From: Lysobacter sp.
GTDB taxonomy: Bacteria; Pseudomonadota; Gammaproteobacteria; Xanthomonadales; Xanthomonadaceae
NCBI GenBank assembly: GCA_013141175.1
Contig: JABFRN010000001.1
Span: forward strand, 3,802,001 to 3,866,000
Direction of reading: 5' to 3'
DNA: 64,000 nt
The position numbers were made by a program, and so were the translations under genes. The notes beneath the pieces are model-generated. The model did no database searches and was not told where the DNA came from. It worked only from the letters and a program-made list of their open reading frames with translations. Within the stretch, counting starts at the first letter, position 1. The number at the start of each line of letters is the position of its first letter. This document shows positions 26,133 through 34,234 of this stretch, one piece after another.

Positions 26133-28672
26133 CGTGCACTCTCCTCGACGGCCGCAGGCACGGCCTTGGCTTTGCTCTTGAAGGCCAACAGCAGCGCGGG
26201 CAGCAGGAACAGGTCGTTCAGCAGGCCCATGAAGATGGCCAGTGCGCCGAACTTGCCCATGTTGGACGTGCCCGCCGAATCGGCCAGGGACATGATGCCG
26301 AAGCCCAGGCCCAGGATCAGCGAGGTGAAGACCACGCTCTGGCCGGATTCGGACATGGTCCGCCGGAGCGCGGCATTGACGTCGCCATCCTTGCCCAGCT
26401 GGCGCTGGTACTGCGAGATGAAGTGCACGGTGTCGTCGATCGAGATGCCGATGATGATCGGCGCGAGCATCATCGTGTAGAAATCCAGCGTGATCCCGCT
26501 CAGGCCCAGCAGGCCGAGAGTCAGCGTGGCCGGGATGAGATTCGGGATGAGCGCGATCAGGCCCACCTTCACCGACCCGAACACCAGCAGCAGGATGATG
26601 CTGACCGCCGCGATCGCGATACCGAAGGTGATCGCCTGGTTCTGGGTCAGATACTGCGATGCCTGCATCGCCAGCGCGAACACGCCGGTGATCTCGACTT
26701 CGGCCTTCGGATACTTGGTCTTCAGCTTGACCATCATCTGGTCGATGTCCGCGCGCATCTGCTGGAGCACGCTGTAGTACTCGTAGGAACCGTAGCTGTG
26801 CAGGGCGACCCTGATGTTCGCGTTGCGGTAGTTGTCGTCCACCAGGCGCTGGCGTTCGCTCGGGTCGGCGCTGTTGAACAGGTACAGGGTCTGCGACAGC
26901 ACTTCGCGCGTGTCGGGGATCAGGTAGTGGTCCTTGCCGCCGCCGTTGAGCTTCTGGTTCGCGTCCTTGGTCACGTCGGCCAGTGAGTTGGTCATGACCA
27001 CGTACTTCTTGTACTTGGACTCGAAGGTCTTCTGCAGCTCCTCCATCGCCTTCAGCACTTCCGGATCCTGCAGCGCGAAGTCCTCCTTGAAGTCGAGGTA
27101 CACCACCATGCTGTAGGCGCCCATCATGTGCTTGTCGGCCACTTCGACGCTCTGGACGAAGGTCGAATCCGCCGGGTACTGGTCGAGGATCTGGGTGTCG
27201 ACCTTGACCTGGGTCGCGCCGTAGATGCAGAAGGCGAACAACAGCATGAACGGCACGATGAAGGCGGCCGGCCGCTTCTCGACCATCGGCACGACCTTCT
27301 CGAGCTGGCGCTTGAGGACCGGCATCATGTCCAGCCGGCGCTTGCGCGCGGCCTTCTCGGGCTTGATCGTCTTCGGTACGGTCGGCCAGATGTCGACGAG
27401 GATCGGCAGCAGGTAGATCGAGAGCAGCAGCGCGAACAGGATGCCCAGCGTGGACATGATCGCGAAGTTCTGGATCGGCACGACCGGCGTGATGTTCAGC
27501 GCCATGGTGCCGACCATGTTGGTGAAGCCGGTCAGCAGCAGGGCCACGCCGGTATAGCGATAGGTCTTGCGCAGCGCGTCCTGGTGGTCGATGCCCTCTT
27601 CCTTGCGCATGTAGGTGTAGCCGGTGAGCATGTGCACGGCATCGGCGATGCCCACCGTGAGGATCAGCAGCAGGGTCAGGATCAGGAAGCCGGTGACGGT
27701 CAGGCCGGCGATGCCGGCGATGCCGAGCGTGAACACCGTGCTCAGGATCACGATCAGGATCGACCAGACCACCGCGGACGCGGAACGGAACAGGAACCAC
27801 AGCAGCACGATGATGATCAGCAGCGCGGCCATGTAGAGGTTGCCCATCTCCTCGGCCATTTTCAGGTCGTGCTCGGCCGCAGCGGTGTTGCCGACCGCGT
27901 AGTAATCCAGGTGCTTGGTGTACTCCGGCTTGTAGATGATCTTCTTCACTTCCTCGTACAGCGCGTAGTACTCGGTCATGTCGGTCGGCTTGAATTCGAC
28001 CGGTTTGTCTTCGACGACCACTGCGGCCGGATCATCGATGGAAATATCCACGTCCTCGGACACGCCGCCGGCTTCCACCGGAATGGCGCCGAAGTTGGTC
28101 TCGACGTTGATGCCGCCGTACTTGTGGTCGCGCGAGAAGTACTGCAGCGGGAACTGCTTCTGCGAATCGGCGAGGGCCCTGATCGCGGCCAGGGCTTCCG
28201 GCGAGGACGGCACCTTGCTGCCGACCAGCGGACGCGAGGACAGCACGTCGCCTTCCGCCGTGAGCACCGGCGCGGTCACCAAGGTGTTGACCTTGACGAT
28301 GTGCTCGAGCGCGGACTGCTCGCCGGGCTTCAGCTTGGACTTGAAGTTGATCAGCTCCTGCTGGATCCCGCTCACCGCTTCGAGCGAGGCCTGCGAGAAG
28401 ACGTCGCCATCCTTCGGCTTGTAGATGATGTACAGCCCGTCCTCGCTGCCGAACTCGGCGTGGAACTTGTTGAACGCGATGAGGGTCGGGTCGTCCTTGG
28501 CGAACCAGCCTTCGATGGTCATGTCCATCTTCAGCCTGGACAGGCCGAACACGCTCAGCGCCAGGAACCCGAGGAACGCGGTCAACACCAACCATCGCCT
28601 GCGGCGCAGCAGGTCGGGGATGTTCCCGAAGTGCTGTGCGAGTCGATCTACGATTTTCTGTCGCACTGACAT
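26129..28672 (-). CDS. MMPL/RND-family transporter
   Basis: An 847-residue inner-membrane protein of the MMPL/HpnN-like RND group. A first membrane helix (residues ~30-50) is followed by a large periplasmic domain, five helices (about 280-430), a second membrane-proximal helix (~475), a second periplasmic domain, and five more helices (about 665-835). The helix-4 aspartates expected to relay protons are seen in TVGIADAVHML and IGISIDDTVHFI. It starts three bases after the PKS-D stop and overlaps the LolA-like gene. It probably extracts the polyketide, or a lipid carrying it, from the inner membrane for hand-over to the LolA-like partner. Confidence 0.92.
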   Translation of the reverse strand: MSVRQKIVDRLAQHFGNIPDLLRRRRWLVLTAFLGFLALSVFGLSRLKMDMTIEGWFAKDDPTLIAFNKFHAEFGSEDGLYIIYKPKDGDVFSQASLEAVSGIQQELINFKSKLKPGEQSALEHIVKVNTLVTAPVLTAEGDVLSSRPLVGSKVPSSPEALAAIRALADSQKQFPLQYFSRDHKYGGINVETNFGAIPVEAGGVSEDVDISIDDPAAVVVEDKPVEFKPTDMTEYYALYEEVKKIIYKPEYTKHLDYYAVGNTAAAEHDLKMAEEMGNLYMAALLIIIVLLWFLFRSASAVVWSILIVILSTVFTLGIAGIAGLTVTGFLILTLLLILTVGIADAVHMLTGYTYMRKEEGIDHQDALRKTYRYTGVALLLTGFTNMVGTMALNITPVVPIQNFAIMSTLGILFALLLSIYLLPILVDIWPTVPKTIKPEKAARKRRLDMMPVLKRQLEKVVPMVEKRPAAFIVPFMLLFAFCIYGATQVKVDTQILDQYPADSTFVQSVEVADKHMMGAYSMVVYLDFKEDFALQDPEVLKAMEELQKTFESKYKKYVVMTNSLADVTKDANQKLNGGGKDHYLIPDTREVLSQTLYLFNSADPSERQRLVDDNYRNANIRVALHSYGSYEYYSVLQQMRADIDQMMVKLKTKYPKAEVEITGVFALAMQASQYLTQNQAITFGIAIAAVSIILLLVFGSVKVGLIALIPNLIPATLTLGLLGLSGITLDFYTMMLAPIIIGISIDDTVHFISQYQRQLGKDGDVNAALRRTMSESGQSVVFTSLILGLGFGIMSLADSAGTSNMGKFGALAIFMGLLNDLFLLPALLLAFKSKAKAVPAAVEESAR

Positions 28673-28675
28673 GGA

Positions 28676-31600
28676 TTACGCTCCTGTTGAAGAAGAAGTT
28701 TGTGATTCCGGGTTCGCGTCGCCCGAGAAGATGCCGGCGATGCGGGCGCTGGCGTCCTTGCCGACGATGGATAGATGGTCGGTATCGATGCCGATGCATG
28801 CAGCGGTCTTGGTCAGGTACCGGTTCCATCCGAGATCGACGGGATCGTCGCCGCCTCCCGCGGTCGCTCTCACGACCACGGTCCGGATCGGTTTCCTGAT
28901 CTTCGTCGGCTTGTAGCGCCGGCAGGCCTCGTCGTTGGCGAGCGCGAAGGTGTAGGTCGCGACGAACTGCTCCCTGGATATCCCGAAGCCGTTGTCCTGC
29001 ATCAGTGCGTAAAGATGATCGGCGCGTTCGGCTTCCGGAACCCTGGCGAATGCATCCATGTCGAGGCCGCGCTCCCCGCCCAATGCCGGAATCAGATCGG
29101 CGAAGACATGGGCGATATCGTCGGTGGTATCGCGGCCCTTCAACGTGGGGCAGCGCTGGTCGATCAGGACCAGGTGGCCGATCCGGACATTCTTCTCGGT
29201 CAGCTTCCGCGCCATCTCGAAGGCGACGACCGCGCCGTTCGAGTAGCCCAGCAGATCGACCGTCCCCGTGTTCCGCATCGCGGACATCGCCTCGATGTAT
29301 GCGTCGGCCATCTCGCCGACGGTGCGCAGGGGTTCGCGTCTTCCGTCGAGTCCGACCGCCTCGAACGCGAACATCGGCCGTACGCCGGCCAGGCTCTGGC
29401 TGAGCGTCCGCAGCGAGAACACGCTGCCGTCGGCGCCCGGCACCGCGAAGATCGGCGTCCCCGTTGCCTGCGTCTGCATCGGCACGATCAGGCTGCCGGA
29501 GGCCGCTTCACGGCTGAGGAACCAGGTCTCGATCTCGTCGTTCTTCTTCGCCGCGGCTTTCGGCTTCGGCGCGTCGACCGCGCTGGCGGCGCCATCCGCG
29601 CGCAGTACGCGGATGCGTTCGACCTTCGCGGAATGGGCGCTGGCGAGATGGTCGGCGAGCGAGCGGATGTCCTTGAACTTGAATACGACGCTCGGTGCGA
29701 TGTTCTCGGAGAGCAGATCGATCAATCGCTGGATCAAGCCCGCCATGCCGATGGAATCGAAACCCAGCGAAAGGAAATCGAGATCGGCGTCGACGTCGCC
29801 GGGCGCACGGCCCAGCAGGCGCGCGGTCTCCAGGGTCATGAACAGGATGAGCTTGTCCTCGCCGTCGAGCGTGGTGTCCTCCTCGCCGCCGGCGGCGTCC
29901 GTGCCGACGACAAAGCGCCACTCTCCAGCGGCGGGCGCGGGTTCTTCGCGTGGCGCAGGCGCCGACGCCTTCGCGGGCGGCGGCGGCGTCGCACCGATCG
30001 GAGGCGCATCCGCGGCGTCGCCGAAATCCAGCCAGTAGCGCTGTTTCGCGAACGGATACTGCGGCACGTCGATCAGGCGCGGTGGCCTTTGCGCCTGGCG
30101 CCGACGCGCGGGCACGATCGCGTTCCAATAGCTGTCCCATGGCATGTCGATGCCGCTGGTCCACAGCAGCGCGATTTCCTTGAGCTGGCCGGCGCGGAGG
30201 TTTTCCAGGAGCTTGCTCTCACCGATTTGCGACTGGATCACATCGAAGATGCGCCCGTTCCCGTCGGGCTTGACGCTGCCCACGAACACCGGGCCATTGC
30301 CTTCGGACGGCCTGCCCTCGGCGAGCAGCTTCCTGGCCCGCGACAGCGCCTCGTTCAGTTCCTTCACGCTGGATGCCACCAGTGCGACCCGATGCTCCAT
30401 CGGCTCCATGGCCAATTGCGTGGTGTATGCCAGATCCTCCAGATCGGCCGCTTCGATGCCGGCACGCACGCGGTCGGCGTAGGCGTGCAGATAGTCCAGC
30501 AGCGAATCGCGCGTGCGCGCGGAGAACACGAACAACTGCGCGCCCTGCCCCGCTGGTAGCGCTTCGTGCGGCTGGCGATATTCCTCGAACACCAGGTGCA
30601 CGTTCACGCCGCTGTCGGAGAACGAGTTCACGCAGGCGCGGATCGGTTCGTCGTGGCGACGCAGTTCCTCGAACGGCAGCGCACGGTCGGCGATATACAG
30701 CGGATGCGAGCTGGATTCGATGTCGATGAAGGCGCTGAGCTTGTGTTTGGTGATGGTGGCCGGGAAGCGCCCGTGGTGCAGGGAAAGCGCGACCTTGATC
30801 GCGCTGGCCACGCCACTGGCCGGCTCGACATGGCCGATATTGCCCTTGATGCTTCCGAGCGCGCAGTACTTGCCGTCGGCGGCGGCATGCTGGAACGCAT
30901 TCCGGATGCCCTCGAACTCGAACGAATCGCCCCATTTCGTGGCGTATCCATCGACTTCGATATAGCGCACCGAATTCGGCGCAATCGAATGCTTCTCGTA
31001 GCATTCGGCGATCACCTGGGTGATCGCCTCGTGCTTGATTTCCGAGGTGAAGGCGGCACGACCGCGATTGCTCTGGTAGGTGGCGGCAACCTTGGCGAAG
31101 ACGCGGTTGTTGTCGCGCTCCGCGTCGTCCAGGCGCCTGAGCACCAGCAGGCCCAAGCCTTCGCCGCGGGTGAACCCATTCGCTTCGTCGTCGAAAACCG
31201 CGCAGCGGCCGTCCGGCGAAAGCAGGCCGTAGCGGGCGATCGCCGCATAGTCGTCGGCAAACAGATTGAGCGAAACGCCACCGCAGATCGCGATATCGCA
31301 TTCGCCCTGCGCCAGCGCGACGCAGGCGCGATGGATGGCCAGGCCGGAGGACGCGCAACTGGCGTTCACCACTTCGCTCGGGCCCTTGAAATCGAACAGG
31401 AACGAGATGCGATTGGCGAGATAGTAAATCGGGCTGGACGAACTGAACGCAGGCGCTGCGGGAATGCGATGCAGGTTCCTGCGCATGTGGTGCTCGTATT
31501 CCGAGTACTCGTAGCCCAGGAACAGCCCGGTGCGAGAACCGCGAAGCTTGTCGGCGCGAAGGCCCGCGTGCTGCAGCGCATGGTAGACCGACTGCATCAT

Positions 31601-32437
31601 CAGTCGCTCCTGCGGGTCGCACATGCGGGCTTCGTCCTCGCTCAGGCCGAAGAAGCCGGCGTCGAACAGATCGACCTCTTCGACGCGCGCGCCCCAGCGC
31701 TGCGCGGCGAGCGCTTCCGCACTCTGCGCGCCGCCCCAGCGGTCGCCGTCCAGCGGTTTGATCGAACTGCGTTGTTCGGACAGATTGCGCCACAGCGCAT
31801 CGGGCGTGGTGGCATCGGCGAAGGCGCATGCCATGCCGATCACCGCGATGTCCGGCGCGCCGGCCTGCACCCGCGATGCGCCGACCCGCCCGGGATCCTC
31901 GGCGTCGTCCCCGGCCAACCCGTAATAATGGGAGAGCGCATCGGCATGGTGCTCCAGCAGATGGTCGACCAGCGCATCCTCCGACGCGAAGCGTTCGCCA
32001 TGCAGGTCCACGCCGTACTCGTCGCGGACGAATCGGAGCAGGCGCGCGACGACATCGTCTTCGTCACGCGCCCGCACCGGGCGGCGGCGTGCGGCAACGG
32101 CGACCGCGCCACGGGCCGGCGCAGATGCCGGCCTGGGCGTTGGCGCCGCCACCGGTGACGGCGTCTTCGCGGCGGGCGCGACGACTGCCGCGCTGGAGGA
32201 CTCTCCGATCGCGGCGGCCAACTCGCGGATGGAATTCACGGCGGTCAATTGCGCGGGCGTGATCGAAATCTTCAGCCGCTTGCTCAGGTTGGTCATCAAC
32301 TCGATCGCGATGATCGAGTCCATGCCGAAAGAATCGAAGTCCGCGTCGACATCGAGGCGCTCGACGGGAATTTTCAGCGTGGAAGCCACCGTTTCGACGA
32401 TGGTATCCAGCAGGGTGGGTTCCGCGACGGCGCTCAT
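28676..32437 (-). CDS. PKS-D: terminal trans-AT PKS, ACP-KS0-ACP-TE
   Basis: A 1,253-residue PKS that ends the assembly line. Domains: ACP (Ser41 in GMDSI); linker with a helical segment (~110-170); ketosynthase (~195-620); ACP (Ser895 in GFDSI); type I thioesterase (~975-1245, nucleophile Ser1066 in GYSNGA, histidine in TDHLS). The KS keeps Cys361 (NASCASS) and His536 (NIGH), but the first catalytic histidine is replaced: EVDGYAT instead of EAHGTGT (Asp496). It should therefore transfer but not elongate. ATG 32437 is preferred because GGAG lies six bases upstream; ATG 32449 is an alternative. The N-terminal ACP probably completes the module whose KS ends PKS-C. Confidence 0.93.
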   Translation of the reverse strand: MSAVAEPTLLDTIVETVASTLKIPVERLDVDADFDSFGMDSIIAIELMTNLSKRLKISITPAQLTAVNSIRELAAAIGESSSAAVVAPAAKTPSPVAAPTPRPASAPARGAVAVAARRRPVRARDEDDVVARLLRFVRDEYGVDLHGERFASEDALVDHLLEHHADALSHYYGLAGDDAEDPGRVGASRVQAGAPDIAVIGMACAFADATTPDALWRNLSEQRSSIKPLDGDRWGGAQSAEALAAQRWGARVEEVDLFDAGFFGLSEDEARMCDPQERLMMQSVYHALQHAGLRADKLRGSRTGLFLGYEYSEYEHHMRRNLHRIPAAPAFSSSSPIYYLANRISFLFDFKGPSEVVNASCASSGLAIHRACVALAQGECDIAICGGVSLNLFADDYAAIARYGLLSPDGRCAVFDDEANGFTRGEGLGLLVLRRLDDAERDNNRVFAKVAATYQSNRGRAAFTSEIKHEAITQVIAECYEKHSIAPNSVRYIEVDGYATKWGDSFEFEGIRNAFQHAAADGKYCALGSIKGNIGHVEPASGVASAIKVALSLHHGRFPATITKHKLSAFIDIESSSHPLYIADRALPFEELRRHDEPIRACVNSFSDSGVNVHLVFEEYRQPHEALPAGQGAQLFVFSARTRDSLLDYLHAYADRVRAGIEAADLEDLAYTTQLAMEPMEHRVALVASSVKELNEALSRARKLLAEGRPSEGNGPVFVGSVKPDGNGRIFDVIQSQIGESKLLENLRAGQLKEIALLWTSGIDMPWDSYWNAIVPARRRQAQRPPRLIDVPQYPFAKQRYWLDFGDAADAPPIGATPPPPAKASAPAPREEPAPAAGEWRFVVGTDAAGGEEDTTLDGEDKLILFMTLETARLLGRAPGDVDADLDFLSLGFDSIGMAGLIQRLIDLLSENIAPSVVFKFKDIRSLADHLASAHSAKVERIRVLRADGAASAVDAPKPKAAAKKNDEIETWFLSREAASGSLIVPMQTQATGTPIFAVPGADGSVFSLRTLSQSLAGVRPMFAFEAVGLDGRREPLRTVGEMADAYIEAMSAMRNTGTVDLLGYSNGAVVAFEMARKLTEKNVRIGHLVLIDQRCPTLKGRDTTDDIAHVFADLIPALGGERGLDMDAFARVPEAERADHLYALMQDNGFGISREQFVATYTFALANDEACRRYKPTKIRKPIRTVVVRATAGGGDDPVDLGWNRYLTKTAACIGIDTDHLSIVGKDASARIAGIFSGDANPESQTSSSTGA

Positions 32438-32613
32438 TTCGCACTCCATGTTCTTGTGTCGATGTCGGGTCGGCGGGCGGCAGCGCCCGCAGGCGTCGGT
32501 TGCAGCCGCGCGCTGCGGCTGTCGAAGGCACGGATTGCAATCCGGGTGTCGACTTCCTTCGACGGAGTCTTGCTCGAAACATCTTCAAAAGAGATGCGCA
32601 TGACGCGATCCAT
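32434..32613 (-). CDS. 59-residue protein between the outer-membrane protein and PKS-D
   Basis: A small frame, too short for usual thresholds, filling the gap between two cluster genes. It starts at ATG 32613, ten bases after the barrel-protein stop, with AAGGA seven bases upstream. Its TGA (32434-32436) overlaps the preferred PKS-D start in an ATGA junction, like other junctions in this operon. The product starts MDRVMRISFEDVSS, is highly charged (many Arg/Asp), ends DTRTWSAK and has no signal peptide or membrane segment. No family is recognised. The coding region also contains a 14-base palindrome (32531-32544). Position and ribosome binding site favour a real gene or a coupling leader. Confidence 0.55.
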   Translation of the reverse strand: MDRVMRISFEDVSSKTPSKEVDTRIAIRAFDSRSARLQPTPAGAAARRPDIDTRTWSAK

Positions 32614-32623
32614 ACGGCTGTCC

Positions 32624-34234
32624 TTAAAATTGGTACTGATATCTGATCACGAACTGTTTCTGGTCCCGATACGGCCATGTGCCGCTGCGTTCGTCGCGTT
32701 CGTCCGGATAGAAGAATTCGAAGTATACCGTCGAGTTATCGTCGATCAGATAGGAGCTCAGGAATTTGTGCTGGAAGCTGGTGTAGGGCCTGGTGTAGAT
32801 GGTCAGCCAGCTCAGGGTCAGGTCGTTGTTGAAGAACTGGTTGCTCAGCGAACCGACGAGCGAATACTCGTCCTGCTCGCGCCCGAGGATCGTGCCGCGC
32901 CAATCGAGCAGGCGGCTCCAGACCACCTCTGCGCTGTAGGTCAACGGGCGACCGCCTGGCGAGTAATCGAAGCCCAGGCTCGAGTCCAGCTGATCGCTTT
33001 CGACGATCGAGAATTCGCCGGCGACGGCGGACTGCGCGAAAAAGGCACGCGGCTTCTTCAGCGCGATTTCGGCCCTGTACAGCAGATTGTCCCTGGCGAT
33101 GTTCGCGGTCAGGCCATACATCTGGAACCGCTGCTTGCGGATGAGATAGTCGTTGTCGATGAGCGACGCCGCCATCAGGCTGAAGTCGCTCTTGCCGAAG
33201 GTGCGTTTCCAGCGCAGGCCGTACTCGAAATCGCCGGGATCGCTCCAGCGTTGCCGTGGCTTCGGGGTGAGGAAGGCACCGGGTATGTCGTATTCGGTTC
33301 CGGCCTTCGGGTACTCGTTGTAGGCCGGGCGGGGAACGAAGAAAGCGGTCCATTCGCCGACAGAACTGAACTGGTCGACGGTCAGCATCGGTTGTCCGAT
33401 ACGGGATTCTTCCAGCGAGACGAAAAAGAATTCGGACGTATTCCGTGGGCTGACCTCATCGGTGATCGCGCCGCCTTCGGAGACGCCCCAGGGCAGGATC
33501 TGATAGCCGAGGCGGACGCTGGTTTCGCCGAAGCTGCTCTGCAGGAAGGCTTCGCGGGTGATCGTGTCGAACAGGACGCTCTTGTCTTCCGCCTTGGCGC
33601 GATGATCGTTGCCCCAATGCATGTTGAGCTTGGTATCCAGGCGCACGAAATACTTGTCGGCGAACAGCTTGGAGTACTCCACCCGCACCGACGAGCGGTT
33701 GTTCACCACGCGCACGGGATCTTCGAATTTGTAGGAAACCTCGTGCTTCAGGCTGACGCGCATCGATGCCAGGAGTTCGGCGAACCTGCTGTTCCGGACA
33801 TCGTCGGAAGGCATGTCGATGCCGCCCTCGATGGGCGATGCATCGGTGCCCTGCTCTGCCGGCTGTGACTCGTCGTAGGTGAGCGTATCCGGCAAGAGAT
33901 CCTGCGTCTCCGTGTCGCCTCCTGTCGTGTCCTGCACGATGACAGGATCCCCGGTGACGGCTGGCGTATCGGTCTTCGCCTCGATGTCGCCGACGGTTGC
34001 GTCACCGATGTCCGCATCGTCGATGACAGCGTCGCCGATGACCGCCGGCGCTTTGGACGCGTCTACGGCATCGCCGCCGATCGCTGGCGCTCCCGGCTCC
34101 TGGGCGTGCGCGGAAAATGCGACACCCAGCATGAGCGCCGACGACAGCACGGTCTTCAACGGCCATGCGGATCGCGGCGGGCAATGGAGACGCGGCGGAT
34201 GCGGGAATCGCGCCTGCGGGAAAATCGTCGTCAT
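32624..34234 (-). CDS. Beta-barrel outer-membrane protein (DUF1302-like)
   Basis: A 536-residue protein with an N-terminal signal (hydrophobic core ~28-41, cleavage near AHAQE). A ~100-residue acidic Asp/Thr/Gly low-complexity linker (GDAVIDDADIGDATVGD and similar) follows. A C-terminal barrel of about 360 residues with alternating amphipathic strands ends in the terminal-phenylalanine signature FVIRYQYQF used for BAM insertion. The strand pattern (RLGYQILPWGVSEGG, FEYGLRWKRTFG) resembles DUF1302 proteins, which co-occur with MMPL transporters. Its ATG follows the PKS-C stop directly (TGAATG). It is a good candidate for the outer-membrane step of product export. Confidence 0.85.
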   Translation of the reverse strand: MTTIFPQARFPHPPRLHCPPRSAWPLKTVLSSALMLGVAFSAHAQEPGAPAIGGDAVDASKAPAVIGDAVIDDADIGDATVGDIEAKTDTPAVTGDPVIVQDTTGGDTETQDLLPDTLTYDESQPAEQGTDASPIEGGIDMPSDDVRNSRFAELLASMRVSLKHEVSYKFEDPVRVVNNRSSVRVEYSKLFADKYFVRLDTKLNMHWGNDHRAKAEDKSVLFDTITREAFLQSSFGETSVRLGYQILPWGVSEGGAITDEVSPRNTSEFFFVSLEESRIGQPMLTVDQFSSVGEWTAFFVPRPAYNEYPKAGTEYDIPGAFLTPKPRQRWSDPGDFEYGLRWKRTFGKSDFSLMAASLIDNDYLIRKQRFQMYGLTANIARDNLLYRAEIALKKPRAFFAQSAVAGEFSIVESDQLDSSLGFDYSPGGRPLTYSAEVVWSRLLDWRGTILGREQDEYSLVGSLSNQFFNNDLTLSWLTIYTRPYTSFQHKFLSSYLIDDNSTVYFEFFYPDERDERSGTWPYRDQKQFVIRYQYQF

